Below are positions 1 to 11,742 of a stretch of 64,000 bases of DNA, in pieces. The stretch's first letter is position 1; every line of letters begins with the position of its first letter. Source of the stretch: Pyrus communis. Taxonomy: Eukaryota; Streptophyta; Magnoliopsida; Rosales; Rosaceae. Location of the stretch: NCBI RefSeq assembly GCF_963583255.1, contig NC_084806.1, positions 27,530,435 to 27,594,434 on the forward strand. The letters are read 5' to 3'. The notes under the pieces are model-generated. The model made no database searches. It had not been told where the DNA came from and saw nothing but the letters and a program-made list of their open reading frames with translations. Both the position numbers and the translations under genes were made by a program.

Positions 1-133
1 TGACCCACTGGGAAGTTGCTCATGAGTTCCCAAAAACAAAACTGTGAGGGAATGGTAAGCCCAAAGCAGACAATATCATGCTACAGTGTGGAGCGGGCCC
101 GGGAAGTGATTCGCCCCGGGCCGGGATGTGACA
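1..133 (+). mobile_element. 3' part of a Cassandra TRIM LTR
   Basis: The window opens inside an LTR that matches, at about 85-90% by eye, the 3' half of the LTR at 60684-60968, and it ends in the same GGGCCGGGATGTGACA. It starts within the 5S rRNA-like box C (TGACCCACTGGGAAG). No primer-binding site follows, so this is either the downstream LTR of an element or a solo LTR. Cassandra elements are non-autonomous and carry 5S-like Pol III promoter sequence in their LTRs. Confidence 0.8.
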
Positions 134-300
134 TATATACATTTGTGTATCTATACATATGAACCTATGTATATATGTTACCTATGTATATGCACCTATA
201 TGTACATTTATGTACCTATACATATGAACCTATGTATACATGTACTTATATATATGCACCTATGTATATATTCATGTACCTTTATAATGTATATTGTTTA
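134..300. repeat. AT-rich degenerate minisatellite
   Basis: Short units built on TATGTACCTATA / CATATGAACCTATG recur with variable spacing. The longest near-exact copies lie around 152-175 and 219-240. Open frames across it are artefacts of the repeat. Confidence 0.6.
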
Positions 301-1336
301 TTGTGTCTGCATATTAATCTATTTGTTTCGTTTTGTGATTGTCTATATAAATTTTTATATAGTTTAACTCTCATTAGCAAAATGATTTAAAAAGTCTTTC
401 ATTTTAAATTACTAAATTTGATATGTAGAAATAAAAATTTCTATTTCTAAGGCATTATTGATGATTAAATTAGGTGTTTTAGGAAAAAAATTTGAAAATA
501 ATAAAAGTGGGCAAGGGTATTTAATATGATTGATAATGAGTTTTAAAGTTAGGGATAGATTTATAAAAGCATCCTGGTTATAATGAAAAAATAATCTTCT
601 TCAAGTCCTTAAGTCTAAATGCCCCTAAAATTAAACTTCTAAGTTGCGCAATAACATTTATTAGTTAAATAGTTAATTGTTAAAAAAAGAAGAATTGAGG
701 TTAATTGAACTCTATCAGAATATATAAACGGTAGAGGAGCCATAATTTTAACAATGGAGTCATAATTTTAACAACAAAAAAAACTTCATTGAATCCTTTC
801 ATTAAGCTTTGATGGGTACTTGCCAAGTTATGCTACATTTTATAGGCCCATCTAGTGAGGCATTTCCTGAACACATGTTGTCTACCATGTGGTTGCACAC
901 AAGAAGTAGGAGAAGAAAGACAAAGGAAAGACATAAGAAAATTTACAAACAACTATAAATGGAGTTGCACAAAAGAAGCAGTAGGTTGTAATTCAGTGTT
1001 TTTAACTCCTTTCAATTCATATATAGCTGTCATATAAAAATATACAAATATGTACATTAGGGTTATGAAACTATTCCTGAGCAACCTATGATCCTATATT
1101 GACTCCTTCATAATGTATACATATGTTTATTTTTTGCTATTACTATAAAGCGCCATATGCTTGTTACAATACTTATCTTACAAAAAAGTTTGAATGTGGG
1201 AAGTCAGGGTATACTTTTGTTTTTCATTAGACTACTTTATGTAGATAATGATTATATGAAGACTTCTGTCAAATCTTTCTATTTACATCATTAATGAATT
1301 TAACTAATAATATTAAATATTGACCCAAGTGTATAA
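301..1336. other. No recognisable gene
   Basis: AT-rich sequence. There is no coding similarity I recognise, no paired terminal repeats and no convincing splice or promoter context. Short open frames (for example 855-1037) have no family signature. Confidence 0.5.
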
Positions 1337-1340
1337 TAAG

Positions 1341-1560
1341 TGTTCTAAAAACGGTGTAGGCGTTGGTTGGTGCGGTACCGTTCCGATTAGGTGCCAATTG
1401 ATGGACAAAAGCGGGAAGGCGTTAGGCGCCCGCCTTGGCGCTCCTAGACGGCCTAGACAATGTCTAAAAAGTGGTGCTAGGCGAACTCGCATTTACCGTT
1501 CTCATCGCCTTCCACCTCCGGTCTCACCCACATACCTCAAATTTCCCAATGAAATTTGAC

Positions 1561-1612
<52 letters not shown>

Positions 1613-2063
1613 GGGATAGATCATAGAGCTGTTGCAGTGAGGAATGAAGGAGAGAAACGGCAGATGATATTGAGAGAGAAGGGTGGGGTGGGAGCGGGTA
1701 ATGCATGACAGGGTTAGTGGGATTTTCTTTAATTAAAAGTTTGTGGACTTTTTTTTTTTTTTTTGATGTATAGCAGGCCCAACTTCAATTTTTTAAAATA
1801 ATTAAGGACCAATAGTAATTCCTGATCTTAAAAAAGCTCTAAAGTTTTATATAATACTTATATTTTATAATAAATATTAATTTTTGTATGTTCTGTATTT
1901 TATTTTTTCAAGAAGTATGATATTTTTAGTGTAAACATGCACTTATTTATATATTATATAATAAATTTATTTTAAAAATACAAATTTGCCTAGTCCTTCT
2001 AGGCACCTAGGCACTAGGCTTCAGTCTACCGCCTACTAGCGCCTAGCGTATTTTAGAACTTTA
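1341..2063. mobile_element. Candidate non-autonomous DNA element rich in GCCTAG modules
   Basis: The ends are short inverted copies of GTTCTAAAA (near 1345) and TTTTAGAAC (near 2052). Inside each end are inverted clusters of CCTAGGCG-type modules (1415-1475 and 1985-2050). The middle holds a GA tract and AT-rich sequence with no coding. A target duplication is not clear, so the superfamily is unassigned. Confidence 0.45.
1564..1611. repeat. GA microsatellite
   Basis: About 23 GA dinucleotides interrupted by one AAAG. It lies inside the candidate DNA element and creates spurious serine/leucine-rich frames on the minus strand. Confidence 0.9.
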
Positions 2064-2271
2064 TGTACAATCATACAATTAATAATATTTACAACAGTCT
2101 CCGAGGAAGTGAATGACCGTTGTCCCGTTAAAATTTCCGTTGGAAAATTTAGTGGATAACCAAAATGGCATGTAAAGATAATAACATTGTATCAAACATT
2201 ATAAATAGGGTTGGCCCTGAGATTTATGGGTCCCCATGCAACAGTGAATTAGAGGCCCTAAAATTGCTAAT

Positions 2272-2491
2272 TGTTGTGGCTTATTTTATTTGACAAGGAG
2301 AGAGGGGTACGGTAGAGAGATAATGGAGATGTAATTCTGAGGTGTGTTTCGCTCTACGCAGTGCCTTTATTTAGAGTAAATAAGGGAGAAGAAGAATCCT
2401 TGTCCTCCAAGGAAATACAGTCCTAATAGGGAGAGAATAAATAGTAATAAAATTTATCTAGGATTTACAAAATCACACTTTAATATAATAT
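2272..2491 (-). mobile_element. 3' LTR of copia copy A
   Basis: Read on the minus strand it aligns along its length with the LTR of copy B (47522-47785), sharing the ACTATAAATAAAGGCA-like promoter block, the AGGATTTACA block and the terminal GGCC..CAACA. It is shorter and diverged. It directly follows the RNase H end of copy A. Confidence 0.75.
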
Positions 2492-4930
2492 CTATAAATA
2501 CTCAAGTAGATTCGTCACCAGGTAGAGTTGTGGAAGTCGACTTGTCGGCACTAATTCTGGGAAGACGGTAATCTCAAACAAAGGAACTTGCATATGGAAC
2601 TAAGTCTCACAAAAACTCAATGGCTATGGTAAAACCCGAGGTGGGACAAAAGCCCATAGTCTAGGGAAAAGTACGTGAGAAAGTGCAAAGTCAAATGAAA
2701 CATGTATGAGACGTACATCAGGGATATGACCAACCCAAGATGGGTGCCTCGTCAAAACCTCGTTAGGTAGCAAAAACCCAATGGGAAAACTGCTCTTAAT
2801 CATAGGAAAGAGTAGATTAAGCTCAAGTGAATATACTTTGGAATACTATCCTTGAGTTTGACATAATTCCAAAGAGAACTAATAATGTTACAACTCAGAA
2901 AGTTTGCACATACCTATTCCCTGAACAAGCTTCTGAAACGTCGTCTTCGGTAGTGATTTGGTGAAGAGGTCGGCCAGGTTGTCTTGAGAACGGATTTGTG
3001 TGACTTCAATCTTCTAATATTTTTATTGTTGATATGAGAATAAGAACTTTGGAAAAATGTGCTTGGTGTTGTCTCCTTTAACGTAACCCTTCTTGAGCTG
3101 TTCGTTGCATGCTGCGTTATCTTCATAGATAGTCGTAGGGATGTCAACGACGAGAAGAAGATGACAAGTGTTTCGAATATGGCCCACAACTGCTCTTAGC
3201 CTGATGCATTATCGAATAGCTTCATGCAAGACGAGTATTTCAACATGGTTTGAAGAAATGGTAACTAAGGTCTGTTTGGTTGACCTCCAAGATATTGCGG
3301 TTCTTCCAAAAATAAAGACGTAACCCGTTTGAGGATGCGGCACTTCTCGAGGATTCATAAGGAAAGAACAAGCTGAAATTCGTCTTACCCTTAAGGTAGC
3401 GGAAACTCTCTTTAACACCAATTTAGTGGCTACGTGTCGGTGCATTACTATACCTTGCCAAAAGATTAACAGCGAAAGAGATGTCGGGTCTAGTGCATTG
3501 AGCTAAGTACAATAGACCGGCTATTGCACTTAGATAAGGAACTTCGGGTTCCAAAATCTCTTTTTCGTCCTCCTACAGACAGAAGGGATCTCGTTTTGCA
3601 TCTAGCGATTGAACGACCATATGAGTACTCGAAAACTTCACTTTATCCTCTTTAAAATGGCGCAACACCTACTGGGTATAGTTCGATTCCATTCAAACAA
3701 TACTCAATCTCAAGACCAAGACAGTATCAAATTTTCCTAAAATCTTTCAACTAAAATTCCGGCTTCATGTGCACCCAATTTTCTCAAGCTCTTCAAGAGT
3801 CCTGATGAGATTCATGTCATCGACATAAACTGCAACAATCGCAAAACTTGAATGTCACTTCTTAATGGACATGAATCGGAAGAGTTCGTTATTCACATAT
3901 TCCTAACTAATCAAATACTCACTCAAACGGTTATAACACATCTGCACGGCTTGCTTCAATCTGTAGAGTGAACACTTCAGTCGAATGAAGAGGGTATTTC
4001 GTGTGCTAGAACTATTTGGACCAGTCAATGTAAGTCTTTCAGGAACTTTCATATAGATTTCCATGTCAAGATCCCCATAGAGATACGCGATTACCACGTG
4101 TATAAGCTGCATATCCAGTTTTTTAGAAACTACCAAACTGATAAGGTAACGAAAAGTAATCACATCCATAACCGGTGAATAAGTTTTGTTATAGTCAATC
4201 CTAGGGCTTTGTGATAAACCATACGAAACAAGATGAGCTTTGTAACACATAATTCTGTTATTCTTATTACGCTTCTTAACCAAAACCCACTTGTAGCCAA
4301 CAAGCTTTATATGTGTAGGAGTAGGAGCTACAGGCCCAAACACTTTTCGTTTCGCAAGCGAATTAAGTTTGTTTGGGATTGCTTTTTTCCAGTTTGACCA
4401 ATCAGTTTTATGTCGACATTTATCAATGGAACGAGGTTTAATGTCATTGCTCAGAACAATCTGAGTAACTACTGCATATGCTAATGCATCGTTGATTATC
4501 ATCTCATTTCTACATCAAACATCATCCAAGATAGCACAGTGGACTGAAATCTCACGATTCTCAGGAGGGAGATTTGTTTCTTCTAGGACGCTTCCATAAT
4601 CTAGAATTTCCTCATGCGTTGCATAGAATGAGTAGGCAATGGTTGGATTCACGGTAGGCTCAACAGCCTATGTCATGGGTTTCCTCTTCCGGAGTTGTGA
4701 ATCCTTTGAACCAAAAGGTCTGCCATGTTTCTGTAGGAGCAAAGGATTAGCTAGCCGCCAATGTACGTGGATCGGTCAAAGTGGCATCCTAGGCCTCCAA
4801 GATGGAATTTCGTCATACATTTGGTACATTTATCTTTGCAGGCACAGGCACATTTGCAGCTGGTATATGTGTTCTCGTCACTTTCGTTAGATCAGTGCTT
4901 TCTAGCATGCTCTAAGCTACGCTCTGAAGA
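2492..4930 (-). pseudogene. Copia copy A: connector, reverse transcriptase and RNase H remnant
   Basis: The 3' half of a Ty1/copia polyprotein, minus strand. The best stretch (3903-4502, 199 codons) is the N-terminal half of a copia reverse transcriptase: it has the W..A...E...L characteristic entry, a YKWV..KKR segment, and YSPV followed by a hydrophobic block ending in YLYGDL. It closes with LKCSLYRLKQ. Downstream (2900-3460) are RNase H pieces with SWRSTKQT and DNLADLFTKSLP-like ends. Upstream (4500-4930) is the proline-rich integrase-reverse transcriptase connector. Stops and frameshifts are frequent, so it is dead. The same family as copy B; gag of probably the same insertion lies at 10853-11742. 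Confidence 0.85.
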
Positions 4931-5846
4931 TCTAGTATGCATCACACTTCAGTCTCAGACTAGGCAGTGCAAGGATCTGCCCGTGGAATGGGAGTGAATG
5001 TTTGATTGGGCAAAATGGCCCGTGGATGTTGATTTGGGAGAAATGACCCGTGAAATGTGGAGAAATAATTGAATGGGCACAAAGACCCAGTGTTTTCGGG
5101 AGAAAAGCTCCATGTGTGGGCTATGAGAATAAGTTATCAATGTGATGTGTAGCGACCAAGCAAAAAAAAACAAAAACAAGATGAAATTTATCGAACGGGG
5201 AAGAAATCATAAATCAAAGTTATGAATTGTTCATTATAATGGGAATGGTGGGAAAACCGTGGAGATTTTTTCATTTATTGAATTATTGGTGGACATGAAT
5301 AATAGAATGAGAATTTGAGTTCGTTTAATATAAATGGAAATTGCAGGTTGGTTTTAAATTCCTCACTTTTATGCAGTGATTGTGATTAGAAGTTCCAATA
5401 ATTTTCGCTGGAATTTCTAACATTTAGGTTGCCAATTCTGTTGGTTTGACTTGAAATTGTAATATTTACTTAGCCATTGCTGATTATGGCTTGAAATTTT
5501 GATATTTATTTGGCCAATGATGGATATGATGGGAATATATGATAATTGTTTGCAAAAATAATAAATAAATAAAATTAAAAAAAAATGGATATGGCAAAAA
5601 TTTTCTGAGGTCTAGTATCGCCAGTGATTGTGGCCATAAATTTTTGAGAAAGAATCAAAGTAACGGCTATGTGTAGCCAATGTTGGTAAGTAGTTTTACC
5701 CATGATTGTGGTTCTTATGCTAGCATTTATCTAGCTAATGGTAGATATGGTTGGATAATTTGGTATTTATTTAGCCAACGAGGATTGCGACTTGACGTTT
5801 AATATTTAATTTGCCAATGTGTATAGCTAGAATTTGTGATATTTAT

Positions 5847-8413
5847 TGACACACCCCAATCCAGAATGCCCACTAGGACTTCGAATCAAGTTGTACTGAT
5901 CGACACCTGGAAGGTGACAAAGCCATAAAGTGTAGTGATGTGGAAATGACAATAAATTTAAACCTAAAAGTGCCTAAATACAAGAGTGCGCGGTAAACGG
6001 GAATGAACCCAATTCACACGTGATGTCAGAGCATAAGTACATTACAGTAAGATAGGGTGAGAATTATACCATCGAATGTAATCGTCTACACTAAGACTTG
6101 CCAAGAATCATTGTAGATACAAAAGTTCAGCTGCTAAAACCTGGAGGGGCGAAAAACAATGGTGAGTGAGCCTAAAAATAAAGTTTTAATAAAAACCTTT
6201 TGAAAACGTCATAACCCCTCGTTGTAAAACTTGTATAGTTTCCAAAAAATCAAACTATGTACAAGTATGAAAACAACTGTAAATAAACAATAATGCCAGA
6301 AGTATGCCACATCAGAAATACTCAACAACAATATAGATATGATCATGTGAAGTAATCTATACTAGCATGTCAGTCGGAGTCACATAATGTGACCTGTACG
6401 ACTGCACCAATTGCTTATTAGTCATATGCTAACACACGAGTCAGAATCACCTAATGTGACTTGTAAGACATGACTAGGTGTAATAATAATCGCTCTATTG
6501 CTACGATCATGTGAAGATTACCACTATGCACGGGATACCTATGAGTCGGAGTCACCTAATGTGACATGTGCGACAGGACTAGCACCTACTTAGATCCAAG
6601 GCGAGCGTGCGGTGCGGGAGGTGAACATACACGTGAAAGACTAGCCCTGGCCCTGAGCGGGAGCACTAACATCGGGGTGTAGCAATTATGAGCATTCTCT
6701 ATGAAAAACATGCCATAATGATTCAACAATTTCAATCAACATAACCTTACCTGAACTTACTTGCGCATCCCGTAGGATCATTTTGGGCATTTCACAACTA
6801 TGCAACATTTCTTATAACATTATTTAGTCATGGCATGATATGCATAAATCAATTTAAAATCATTTGTGGAAACTATCAATCATATATATACTACAAAAAG
6901 GAAAAGACCCACTCACCTGGAGTCCGCGTTACAATTCCCTAGCACAAATATCAAGGCTTCACGAACAATCATCGCTTAGAACAAATATCAATTCACAACT
7001 CAGAATTCTTATTGATAGAATATGTAAGTTACGTAAAACACATCCCCAAGGACGTTCTACAATGATTTGAAACCTATTGACCAAAAGTCAACCATCAGTC
7101 AAAGGTCGATGGTAGGGTCTACAAACCTACGTAACTCGATCCAGAAGATCCGCCTCAAATTTCTGATCTATAACTTCCATAGATCCACATTATGTTTCTA
7201 GAACACCATAATAAAATTTCATTACAATCCAACGGTTGGATCTTCGCCAATTGCAAATTCAAGTAGCGGTCAACGTTTTATTTTATAAGCTTACAAATCC
7301 ATCTTGGGAAGATCCGCACGTTGGATTCCCAATCCGTCAGTTCCTATGGTCCTCAAATATTTCGTACTATAAAGTATTAAGGTTTGGTGACGATCCAACA
7401 GTCGGATAATCAATGTATACAAGGGCCCTGTGGCGGCCAACTACGAAACTATACTAAAACATCATAATGTCACTAAATGGATGTCAAATACAGAATCGAG
7501 ACATCAAAATTAGCCTAGGATGGTCAGGTGGGGCCTCGGCCCACGAGCCGCCGCACGCGACTGCGAGTAGCAACAGCTCGTCGAAAAATTCCACTATTTC
7601 TAAAAATTACCAAATTTTACAGGGATAAATATCTCAATGAGAGGAACAACTTTCATACCTGTGGCCAAGGCCAATTCAGCCAAAAAATACCTCAAATTCC
7701 CCTTAACTCGTCGAAAACCCTAGAATAGGTGACCTTCGATTCTCCTTCCTCGGTGTTCCAACGCCCCTACAAATGGTTGGGTCTTGTTTTTAGATCTAAG
7801 GGGAGTTGATTAAGGGTGGTGGTGGGTGGTGAAACTCGCCAGAACGGCGGAAACGCCATCGAGCACCTCTGGTGCTCCTGTGGAGTTCCTCATGGTTTAA
7901 GCCTTAAAAACCCCTGATTTTTTGTGAAGATGGAAGAAGAAGGATAGCTGAGTAGGTTGCAGGTGGTGGAAGTGGATGAATTGCATGAAAAATGTTGAAG
8001 ATTGGCTGGACTTTGGCCGGGTCGAAACTAGGTTGTACACGGGTTGAAAGGGAAGGGTTCTTCTCTTTCCTTCCTGATTGGTTGATCCCTCTCTCACTAA
8101 TTTCTGATTGGTCCTTATTTTCTTTCCTTGAAACTAATTGGGCTTCTTTCCCATAAGGTGGGAGTTCAAATAATTTACAATCTAAAATGTAAGTAACCAA
8201 TTTCAAACGTCCATAACTATACCGTTATAATCTGGAACAATTTTCGCCTATGCGTTTGTACCAAGGAGTACTACACAAATACGCTAAAAGAATAAGTCAT
8301 ACGTTTTTCTAGACGATGGTCAACGGAAGTCAAAGTTCTTGCCTCTACGGCATTTTCGTCAGTTCCCTAGATTAAAATAAATAAAAACGAAATTTTAGAG
8401 ACGGGTTGTCACA
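5847..8413 (-). mobile_element. Solo Gypsy-type LTR with perfect TTTAT target duplication
   Basis: On the minus strand it begins TGTGACAACCCGTC and ends GGGGTGTGTCA, the same termini as the LTR of the gypsy element at 53971. It is flanked by TTTAT on both sides (5842-5846 and 8414-8418). No internal domain is present, so an element inserted and later lost its body by LTR-LTR recombination. Short open frames inside (for example 7897-8206) are not conserved coding. Confidence 0.85.
6371..6580. repeat. Three spaced AGTCGGAGTCACNTAATGTGAC units in the solo LTR
   Basis: Near 6371, 6440 and 6542 the LTR repeats a unit containing the near-palindrome GTCAC-NTAAT-GTGAC followed by TGTRCGACA or similar. 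Related inverted units lie in the gypsy LTR around 55520-55760, so they are a shared LTR feature and possibly transcriptional control sites (inference). Confidence 0.6.
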
Positions 8414-9165
8414 TTTATTTTGCCAATTAATGTGGCCAGAAATCTGAGTATATGTGTGAAAATCATGATAACTAATTTCGTTGAATTATTTATTTTCAGC
8501 TTGAATAAAATCGTAGACTGAGGTTATGATTTTATTCACTATAAATGGAACGGTTGGATTAGTTCTAAATTCCTTTTCATTATTCGATGGTTGGAAATCT
8601 CGGGAAGGGGATTTATTTTAATGGGGGTCGAATGTAATACCCTGAAAATTTAAATATATGAATTAGATATTCATAATTATGTATATGTGGAGAAAATAGA
8701 AAATAAATCGATTTATGGTTATGAATATTTGATTGAGAAATTTTAAAATTTTGTTACTAAAAATTATTATAATTTACGTCGTAAAATTTATCGATAAGTG
8801 AAAAAGATGAAAATGCCCCTAGTTGTTTTAACGTAATTATACGAGGACGTATTTTATACTACTTTATTTGAATTTAGATTTTAATTAAACTTGTTACGAA
8901 GTTTGAAGCTTGGAAACTAATTATCTAAAATCCAGACCTTTCGAGGTCACAATTTATATTTTTTTTATAGAGCTCAATCTCACGAATGCATAGGTGCAAA
9001 CCATTTGTGAAACGGAATTATAATGAATGAGTTATTAACGTTTAAAATCAGGGATATTTTTGTAATTTTAACCTTTTCTAGAAAGCTCCAGATTTTCTGG
9101 AGCACTGAGATTGTGCCACAATGGTTTCCCAGCCACTTTACAACGAATTACGCCTAGACAACACC

Positions 9166-10042
9166 TGAGAAATATGTCACACGAGAAATTCTCAGTGGGT
9201 CACCCTTCTGAGGGTCACCCATCCTGGGATTACTCTCGCCCGAACTCGCTTAACTTCGGAGTTTCGTTGGAATCCGAAGCCAGTGAGCTCCTAAAATGCC
9301 TTGTGCTATATGGAGGTGGGCATGTACATATAAGGCACATCACCCACTCTCCGTTGGTCGATGTGGGATGTTACAATCCACCTCCGTTTAGGGGCCCAAT
9401 GTCCTCATCGGCACACTTGCATCCCACGGTAGGGTGGCTCTGATACCATTTTGTCACATCCTAATCTCGACTCTGCCGTAACACGATATTGTCCACTTTA
9501 GGCCCCAGTCACGCCCTCACAATTTTGTTTCTAGGAACTCACACGAGAACTTCCCAGTGAGTCACCCATCCTAGGATTGTTCTCGCTCGAACTCGCTTAA
9601 CTTCGAAGTTTCGATGGAATCCGAAGCCAGTGAGCTCCCAAAATGCCTCGTGCTATATGGAGGTGGGCATGTACATATAAGGCACATCACCCCCTTTCCG
9701 TTGGTCAATGTGGGATGTTACAATCCACCCCCCCTTGGGGGCCCGACGTCCTCGTCGATACACTCACACCACACGGTAGAGTGGCTCTGATACCATTTTA
9801 ACACATCCCAGTCTCGACTCCGCCGTAGCACGATATTGTCCGTTTTGGGCCCCGGCCACGCCCTCATGGTTTTGTTTTTGGGAACTCACATGAGAACTTC
9901 CTAGTGGGTCACCCATCCTGGGATTGCTCTGGCCCAACTCGCTTAACTTTGGGGTTCCAATGGAATCTGAAGCCAGTAAGCTCCCAAAAGGTCTTGTGCT
10001 ATATGGAGGTGGGCATGGACATATAAGGCACATCACCCCCTC
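9166..10042 (-). mobile_element. Tandem Cassandra TRIM array: three LTRs, two internal domains
   Basis: On the minus strand the order is LTR (10042-9799, truncated), internal, LTR (9722-9452, complete, 271 bp), internal, LTR (9375 to about 9166, truncated). The complete LTR runs TGTAACATCCCACATTG to GGATGTGACA. The internal domains are only about 76 bp, each with the initiator-Met primer-binding site TGGTATCAGAGCCAC and a polypurine GGGGGCCC-type tract. The arrangement is the expected product of unequal recombination between LTRs. Open frames here are not genes. Confidence 0.9.
9561..9604 (-). promoter_or_regulatory. 5S rRNA-like internal control region in the Cassandra LTR
   Basis: Minus strand: GAAGTTAAGCG (9594-9604, box A-like) and GGATGGGTGAC (9561-9571, box C-like) in the order and approximate spacing of plant 5S rRNA. 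In Cassandra these sites are known to support Pol III promoter activity. Activity of this copy is not shown. Confidence 0.75.
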
Positions 10043-10852
10043 CGGTGGGTGCGAGGGTTATTAGCTGAAATCCACCATTTCTGAAACGTTCTCTTCCAAT
10101 TCCCACCACCATTAGACTCCACTTGAGGCCTGGAACAAAGCCCAAACAATAGTAGGTGCAGCGGAGCACCGGAGGTGACGAATCGAAGCCACCAATTTCT
10201 AGGGTTTTCGACGGGTTTGAGACGAATTGGAGCTTTTTCCGGCCAAATTGGCCATAGTCACAGGTATGAAACTTGCTCCACTCACTGAGATCTACTTGCC
10301 TGTAAAATTTGGTAATTTTTGAAGTTCGTCAAAAAATTTGATTTTCATTCGCCGAAAACCGCCCCTTGCGGCGGCGCGTGGCTAGTGGGCCGACACTGCC
10401 TTTTCATGCAATTTTTGATATTTTAAAATCCATAATTGGTACCTATTTGAGGTGATTTGTTGTGAAGACTAATGTTGAATATTTTCATTACTACAATATT
10501 TTCGGAAATGGATAAAAGAATGAATGGTGAACTACAAAAGGCTTGATCCCGTTCAAGGGTACGTAGGCAATCTAAAGGCAGTTAGATGCAGCCTTGAAAT
10601 AACTGAGATTAATCTTTTGTTGAAAATTTTCTAAGAAAAGGGATTGGGTGTTTAGTTTAAAAATTAACCTTATGTTTTTGGTAAACAAATTTAGCTATAG
10701 ATTTTGTGAGAAATTAAGAAATTATTAAATAAATTGTTATCCTTAATTAAATAAACGAATTGTGATAAATGGTAGAAAATAAACAAGAGTTTAATTTGGG
10801 CCTATCATAGTAATTATCTTCTGAAATAAATTTTTTGGGTCGAGGCGTTACA

Positions 10853-11742
10853 ACAACAGTAGCACATGTCCACATCCATGGTGTCAGGTGCTTTGCCCTT
10901 ATTCTTGAAGTTCGAAGCCTTAGGAGCGAGGTTAGAACGCTTTTGGGCTCAATGTGCTCCCTTAGATGGGCCTTGGCTCTGTTAACCTTGATTGGGTGGC
11001 TTTTAGCCACCCCTACCACGCCTAGAACATCGATTTAAGTGTCGATTCTCGTTATGATGTGCTTCAGGCACAACGGTCGCACCAGTAGGTCAAACCTGAT
11101 GATTCTTCATCAACAGTTGATTATGCTTTTCAGCAAGAAGTAAAACAGAACCAAATATGAATACTTAGTGAACTTCTGAGCCTTATATTGTTGCTTCGGT
11201 TCACTCCTCATTACACAAATTGAAATGATCAGATTTGACAAACTTCATAATTGAATTCATTCGCAGACTTAAAGTCCTGGAAGCATAGTTGCAGCCCATT
11301 TTGTCTTGCTTCAGGCAAAAAGATGTCCCTTTGATGATTGAAACGATCAGCCAAAATAATCCATAGTGCTCATGGATTTCCTCAGCAAGGTACTTGGTTT
11401 GTAGTGCATCATGAATGTGTCTTCAGATGAAGATCATGGCAGTGACTTTCTTAGCTTTGCGAACTGTATTATCTATCTTAGCTTCAATGACTGGTCCTAA
11501 ATTCTTTGCAGTGAGATGGAGCTGCACATCTTGGACCCACTTGAGGTAGTTTCTTTCAGAGACCTCTAAAATGGTGAAGTTGAGTTTGTTCAAATTAGAC
11601 ATGTCCCTGTTAAAAATAAATGGATGAGAATGTGGTTAGTGTAACAAAAACAAATCAATCCATTCACATAGGAGTAGAACATTCGAATTTTCATGGGTGA
11701 TGTTTAAGAAAACTTTGGATATAAACAAAGAAACATAACATC
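10853..11742 (-). pseudogene. Copia copy A: leader and gag remnant
   Basis: Minus strand, closely matching copy B at about 43240-44215. The leader carries the same ATGTTCTACTCCTATGTG block; gag begins MSNLNKLNFTILEVSERNYL (near 11602) and contains the WVQDVQLHL segment of the copia gag family. It breaks off exactly at the first cysteines of the zinc knuckle, where the LTR at 8633-10852 begins. Several stops. Its far end abuts the stop codon of the DUF760 pseudogene at 11747. Confidence 0.8.

Larger units (their letters stand above)
4931..8632 (+). mobile_element. Internal (non-coding) part of an LTR element, interrupted by a solo LTR
   Basis: Sequence leading into a polypurine-like AATGGGGGTCGAA just before an LTR that starts TGTAATACCC at 8633. 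The visible part (4931-5846 and 8414-8632) has no coding. It contains degenerate ~60 bp units built on ATTTATTTAGCCAATG (about 5430-5850 and again at 8414). The 5' LTR and all pol sequence are absent, so the element is 5'-deleted. Assignment to one element is inferred from the continuous repeat on both sides of the solo LTR. Confidence 0.5.
8633..10852 (+). mobile_element. LTR (TGTAATACCC...GGCGTTACA) carrying a Cassandra array
   Basis: It starts TGTAATACCCTGAAAATT after a purine-rich tract and ends GGGTCGAGGCGTTACA. It behaves as a 3' LTR. Non-Cassandra sequence is 8633-9110 and 10043-10852. Its right end falls within the zinc-finger codons of the copia gag at 10853, showing this element inserted into copia copy A. 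Confidence 0.65.

Noticed and set aside
1524..1706. A Ser/Leu-rich frame over the GA tract
   Set aside because: Low-complexity translation of a microsatellite. The same applies to the frames at 21744-22146.
5430..5850. CRISPR-like array from spaced repeats
   Set aside because: Degenerate AT-rich units with variable spacing, no conserved palindromic repeats, and a plant retroelement context.
9561..9640. A genuine 5S rRNA gene
   Set aside because: The 5S-like block is embedded in an LTR with primer-binding sites and polypurine tracts and is diverged from plant 5S outside the control boxes.
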